A DNA stretch of 50,744 nucleotides. Origin: Eubacterium sp. (GTDB lineage: Bacteria; Bacillota; Clostridia; Lachnospirales; Lachnospiraceae). Positions 49,049-50,744 of the stretch are shown here, in pieces (the stretch's first letter is position 1; each line of letters begins with the position of its first letter). Where the stretch lies: positions 1 through 50,744 of the forward strand of contig JAILMQ010000130.1 in NCBI GenBank assembly GCA_024692605.1. Direction: 5' to 3'. The notes beneath the pieces are model-generated. The model ran no database searches, was not told where the DNA came from, and was given only the letters and a program-made list of their open reading frames with translations. The translations under genes were made by a program, and so were the position numbers.

Positions 49049-50178
49049 TTATCTGTTTCCTTATCCGGTGCCTGCTTACTTTTTTTGTTATTCTGAGTCT
49101 GATTTATTGGAGCCTGCTGATATGGTGACGGCTTCTGTGGCTGTGGCTGCATCTGTGGCTGCCCCTGCATCTGTCCCATTCTCTGCTGTTTTCTTTCCTC
49201 TGCCTTCTTCAAGGTCTTCTTGACGATCTTTTTAACGATGAAGATGATAAGGAAAATGATTCCAACAAATATCAGTATACCCCAGATGTTTGCAACAAAC
49301 CATATTACAAAGTTCTGCAGTCCATATGCAAAATCATACCAGCCCTGCTTAACTTCCTTCATAAATCTGGTTCCAAAGGTATCCTCAGTATATTCAACAA
49401 CCTGTCTTACTTCCTGAATATTGATGTCGATATAACTATATGCAACATCATTATCGATAGAATTAAGTCTGGTTTTTATTTGATTGATCTGAGTATTTAC
49501 AGATGCAATCTTATCACTTATCAGGATTACATTATCCATATCTTCCAGAGACTTGGCTTCCTTAAGCATTTCCATGTAATCATCGCGCTGAGCCTCAAGA
49601 ACTTCCATTTCAACGGAAAGATCTGAATATTCCTGACTTACATTGGTTACATTCTGGGACTTGTTTTTAAGAGTCCCTATTGAACCTGCATCATTTACAA
49701 AAGACTTATACTGATCTGAAGGAACTCTTACAGTTGCAGTATAAAATCCCATATTGCTTCCGTTTCTCGATGTATTTTCAACTTCAACAAATCCATTATA
49801 CTTCGAGATTATCTGCTGGAAAGAACTTACAGTATTTTCAAATTCCTCTGTCTCAAGAGAAATACTGCATCTATAAATCAGCTTCTCCATATCCAGCTTA
49901 TTGGTACTGTTTTCCTTGTCAGTAACATTTGATCCCGATGCTTCAGCATCCATCTCTTCAGGAGCCGCCTCGTCATAAGCCGCCTCATCATAAGAAGCCT
50001 CAGACTCAACCGCTGCTGTATCATAGTTATCCGAAACACCGGCTCCTTTATACTGGGCTGATTCACTCTGTGAGTAATTAATTGTATTGTCTGCAGACTT
50101 GGAAGTACCTGAACTTCCACAGGCTGTAAGAGTAAGTCCCAATATAAGTGACGCTATTAAAATCTTTCCTTTTCTCAT
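49045..50178 (-). CDS. DUF4349-domain lipoprotein
   Basis: This 377-residue lipoprotein starts at ATG 50178 after GGAGGATT. A longer frame to 50202 has no site. The signal ends in the lipobox LTAC (ILGLTLTACGSSG). An acidic Ser/Ala/Glu linker leads to the DUF4349 core: LIYRCSISLETEEFENTVSS, GFYTATVRVPSDQYKSFV, NVSQEYSDLSVEMEVLEAQR. The core holds a coiled coil near 190-250. A membrane helix (near 285-310) is followed by a basic, then Gln/Pro/Met-rich cytoplasmic tail. DUF4349 proteins have no established function. The neighbour overlaps by 4 bp. Confidence 0.85.
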   Translation of the reverse strand: MRKGKILIASLILGLTLTACGSSGTSKSADNTINYSQSESAQYKGAGVSDNYDTAAVESEASYDEAAYDEAAPEEMDAEASGSNVTDKENSTNKLDMEKLIYRCSISLETEEFENTVSSFQQIISKYNGFVEVENTSRNGSNMGFYTATVRVPSDQYKSFVNDAGSIGTLKNKSQNVTNVSQEYSDLSVEMEVLEAQRDDYMEMLKEAKSLEDMDNVILISDKIASVNTQINQIKTRLNSIDNDVAYSYIDINIQEVRQVVEYTEDTFGTRFMKEVKQGWYDFAYGLQNFVIWFVANIWGILIFVGIIFLIIFIVKKIVKKTLKKAEERKQQRMGQMQGQPQMQPQPQKPSPYQQAPINQTQNNKKSKQAPDKETDK

Positions 50179-50250
50179 TATTATAATCCTCCACCTAATC
50201 ATTATTCAACACATTGATATCATAACCGGATATGCTGTTTAATTATATAG

Positions 50251-50276
50251 TGCAACAAATCCCCCTATCTGTTGCA
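50251..50276. promoter_or_regulatory. Dyad upstream of the DUF4349 gene
   Basis: TGCAACA, 12 bp, then TGTTGCA: a perfect 7-bp inverted repeat. It lies just upstream of a minus-strand TATAAT (complement at about 50243-50248), where a -35 would be. It may be an operator or a weak terminator for the preceding gene. Confidence 0.35.
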
Positions 50277-50291
50277 TGGAAATGAAAAATT

Positions 50292-50744
50292 TTATTTTAC
50301 AGTTACTTTAACTTTCTTACATATTCCATTCTGGGTAAAGACAAGGATATTGGTCTTTCCTTTTCCGACTGCTTTGACTTTGCCTTTCTTAGTAACTGTT
50401 GCAACCTTAGGATTTTCACTTTCATATCGGAACGGTCCGATATGTGTTTTAACCTTTTTCTTTTTCTTATAGCTTGCTTTTATAGTAGCTTTCTTTCCCT
50501 TTTTTAGGTTGAGCTTACTCTTCTTAAGCTTAATGGATGTAGGATTTCCTATCTTGCCTCCATTTGTTGCAACGTGAACAGTCTTGGAAACAAGTATAAC
50601 CTTATCACCCTTGCTTGTAGTCTTGTATGCCAGGAGCATGTACTTATAGTATGTTCCTTTTTTAAGCTTCTTTACGGTATAGCTTTTTGCCTTGCCATTC
50701 TTTATTTCAGCAATTCGCTCCAGCTTTTTACCACATTTTGCACC
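50292..50744 (-). CDS. C-terminal part of a lysine-rich secreted Ig-like protein, partial at window edge
   Basis: The frame is open from the window edge for 150 codons to a stop at 50292; its true start is outside. The first 45 residues (KNGKAKSYTVKKLKKGTYYK, YMLLAYKTTSKGDKV) resemble the end of a fibronectin type III domain. The remainder is a Big_2-like domain: LNLKKGKKATIKASYKKKKK, YESENPKVATVTKKGKVKAV, GKGKTNILVFTQNG. The same lysine-rich style is seen in the expansin and NlpC/P60 proteins of this window, so the full protein is probably exported. Function is unknown. Confidence 0.75.
   Translation of the reverse strand, partial: GAKCGKKLERIAEIKNGKAKSYTVKKLKKGTYYKYMLLAYKTTSKGDKVILVSKTVHVATNGGKIGNPTSIKLKKSKLNLKKGKKATIKASYKKKKKVKTHIGPFRYESENPKVATVTKKGKVKAVGKGKTNILVFTQNGICKKVKVTVK

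Overview
The window looks like chromosomal DNA of a butyrate-forming Firmicute of the Lachnospiraceae, probably close to Coprococcus. The evidence is low to moderate GC, AAGGAGG-type ribosome sites, strong -10/-35 promoters, a phosphate butyryltransferase plus butyrate kinase pair, and many lysine-rich secreted proteins with Ig-like, LRR_5 and cell-wall-binding repeats. The genus is an inference. Almost everything is transcribed from the minus strand. The only plus-strand genes are a FeoB-associated protein with a DtxR-type regulator (38.2-38.8 kb) and an oxidoreductase (43.3 kb).

Layout from left to right. Positions 1-615 hold the end of an IS3-type element. From 653 to 9785 lie a PH-domain protein, a Gln-rich membrane protein, MazG, a giant BspA-like LRR protein with a probable papain-like triad, a zinc-ribbon membrane protein, a bacterial expansin, and a membrane-domain/esterase fusion. 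From 9812 to 19103 is a housekeeping block read as secDF, recJ, apt, rel, MBL hydrolase, hemZ. An NlpC/P60 cell-wall hydrolase follows at 19152-20741.

The most distinctive region is 20891-33933. It is a tightly packed six-gene minus-strand operon read as FHA protein, FHA protein, PP2C phosphatase, Ser/Thr kinase with an extracytoplasmic TPR domain, a membrane protein with seven acidic T-[D/S/E]-V-L motifs, and a 1774-residue membrane-anchored Ig-like surface protein. It ends at a strong terminator. The seven motifs match the pT-x-x-L preference of many FHA domains and resemble the ETTSV motif of GarA/OdhI. I propose a kinase/phosphatase-controlled scaffold that couples FHA adaptors to a surface structure. 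This is the best candidate for an undescribed system here. mltG lies just upstream.

From 35273 to 50744 are an aminotransferase, a secreted GH3 hexosaminidase, the FeoB-associated/DtxR pair, a heterodimeric ABC exporter with a small membrane protein, the divergent oxidoreductase, aroD, an MraY-like transferase, buk and ptb, three small or membrane proteins including a DUF4349 lipoprotein, and the C-terminus of a lysine-rich secreted protein cut by the window edge. A 29-bp palindrome family recurs at three intergenic sites, with a tandem pair between ptb and buk. No rRNA, tRNA, CRISPR array or recognised riboswitch was seen. No gene-free stretch exceeds 300 bases.
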